A stretch of 50,214 nucleotides of DNA from positions 1-50,214 of the forward strand of contig CALVNT010000004.1 in NCBI GenBank assembly GCA_944349925.1. The letters run 5' to 3'. This DNA is from an uncultured Clostridia bacterium (GTDB lineage: Bacteria; Bacillota; Clostridia; Christensenellales; UBA1242). This document shows positions 50,208 through 50,214 of this stretch, one piece after another. A program made the position numbers and the translations under genes. The notes beneath the pieces are model-generated. The model made no database searches and had not been told where the DNA came from. It saw nothing but the letters and a program-made list of their open reading frames with translations. Each line of letters begins with the position of its first letter. The first letter of the stretch is position 1.

Positions 50208-50214
50208 ATGAAAA
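50208..50214 (+). CDS. Start of a truncated gene (first two codons only)
   Basis: ATG AAA and one more base, preceded by AGGAGG at ideal spacing and a strong promoter. The product cannot be judged from two residues. Confidence 0.6.

Overview
The window looks like chromosomal DNA of a low-GC, monoderm member of the Bacillota. The gene families point that way: a spore-protease (GPR) homologue divergent from rpsT, the arginine-kinase/ClpC stress set (McsA zinc finger, McsB, ClpC), long-form HPF, RNase J, DegV, GreA and the TsaB/TsaE pair. The DNA is strongly AT-rich, most genes have clear AGGAG-type ribosome binding sites, and intrinsic terminators are frequent. An uncultured clostridial lineage (Christensenellales-like, for example) is my inference; no rRNA is present to confirm it. 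I see no tRNA, rRNA, CRISPR array, insertion sequence or prophage.

Layout. 1-2.9 kb: partial gpr (minus), rpsT (plus), an unknown acidic protein and glmM. 2.9-10.2 kb: a long minus-strand run reading, in transcription order, amidohydrolase-like pseudoenzyme, tex, a miniature mcsA (57 aa, too short for usual ORF calling), mcsB, clpC, hpf. This is a protein quality-control and ribosome-hibernation block with no ctsR visible. 10.2-15.3 kb: dinB, degV, trxB, rplM-rpsI with a structured leader, and one unknown gene. 15.4-19 kb: a two-gene operon of membrane-anchored or exported proteins behind a strong promoter and an attenuator-like leader. 19-23 kb: minD-minE, then a ferredoxin / Ppx-GppA-like / MreB-like operon in which both ASKHA proteins have altered phosphate loops. 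23.1-27.4 kb: a split TauE/SafE pair and a 1,116-residue type I surface protein whose promoter resembles the one at 15.4 kb. 27.6-41.1 kb: housekeeping (tsaB, tsaE, PAP2, tRNA methyltransferase-like, RNase J, greA, rlmH, two CPBP proteases, tadA, SDR, groESL) mixed with small membrane proteins. 41.2-50.2 kb: SPOR-like protein, tandem-OB SSB-like protein, PdaB-like deacetylase, a gyrase/topo IV pair, murG, and the first codons of another gene.

Most interesting points: (1) four genes (trxB, a PAP2 gene, a CPBP gene, tadA) have a -10 box ending exactly six bases before the ATG and no usable ribosome binding site, suggesting leaderless mRNAs; (2) a one-zinc-finger mini-McsA overlapping mcsB, with no ctsR; (3) two promoters 8.5 kb apart that drive unknown surface-protein genes share an extended element, and one is followed by a terminator hairpin just before the start codon; (4) an operon of two degenerate ASKHA proteins with a ferredoxin; (5) a 15-base homopolymer inside the amidohydrolase-like gene. 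All calls come from reading the sequence; no database search was run.
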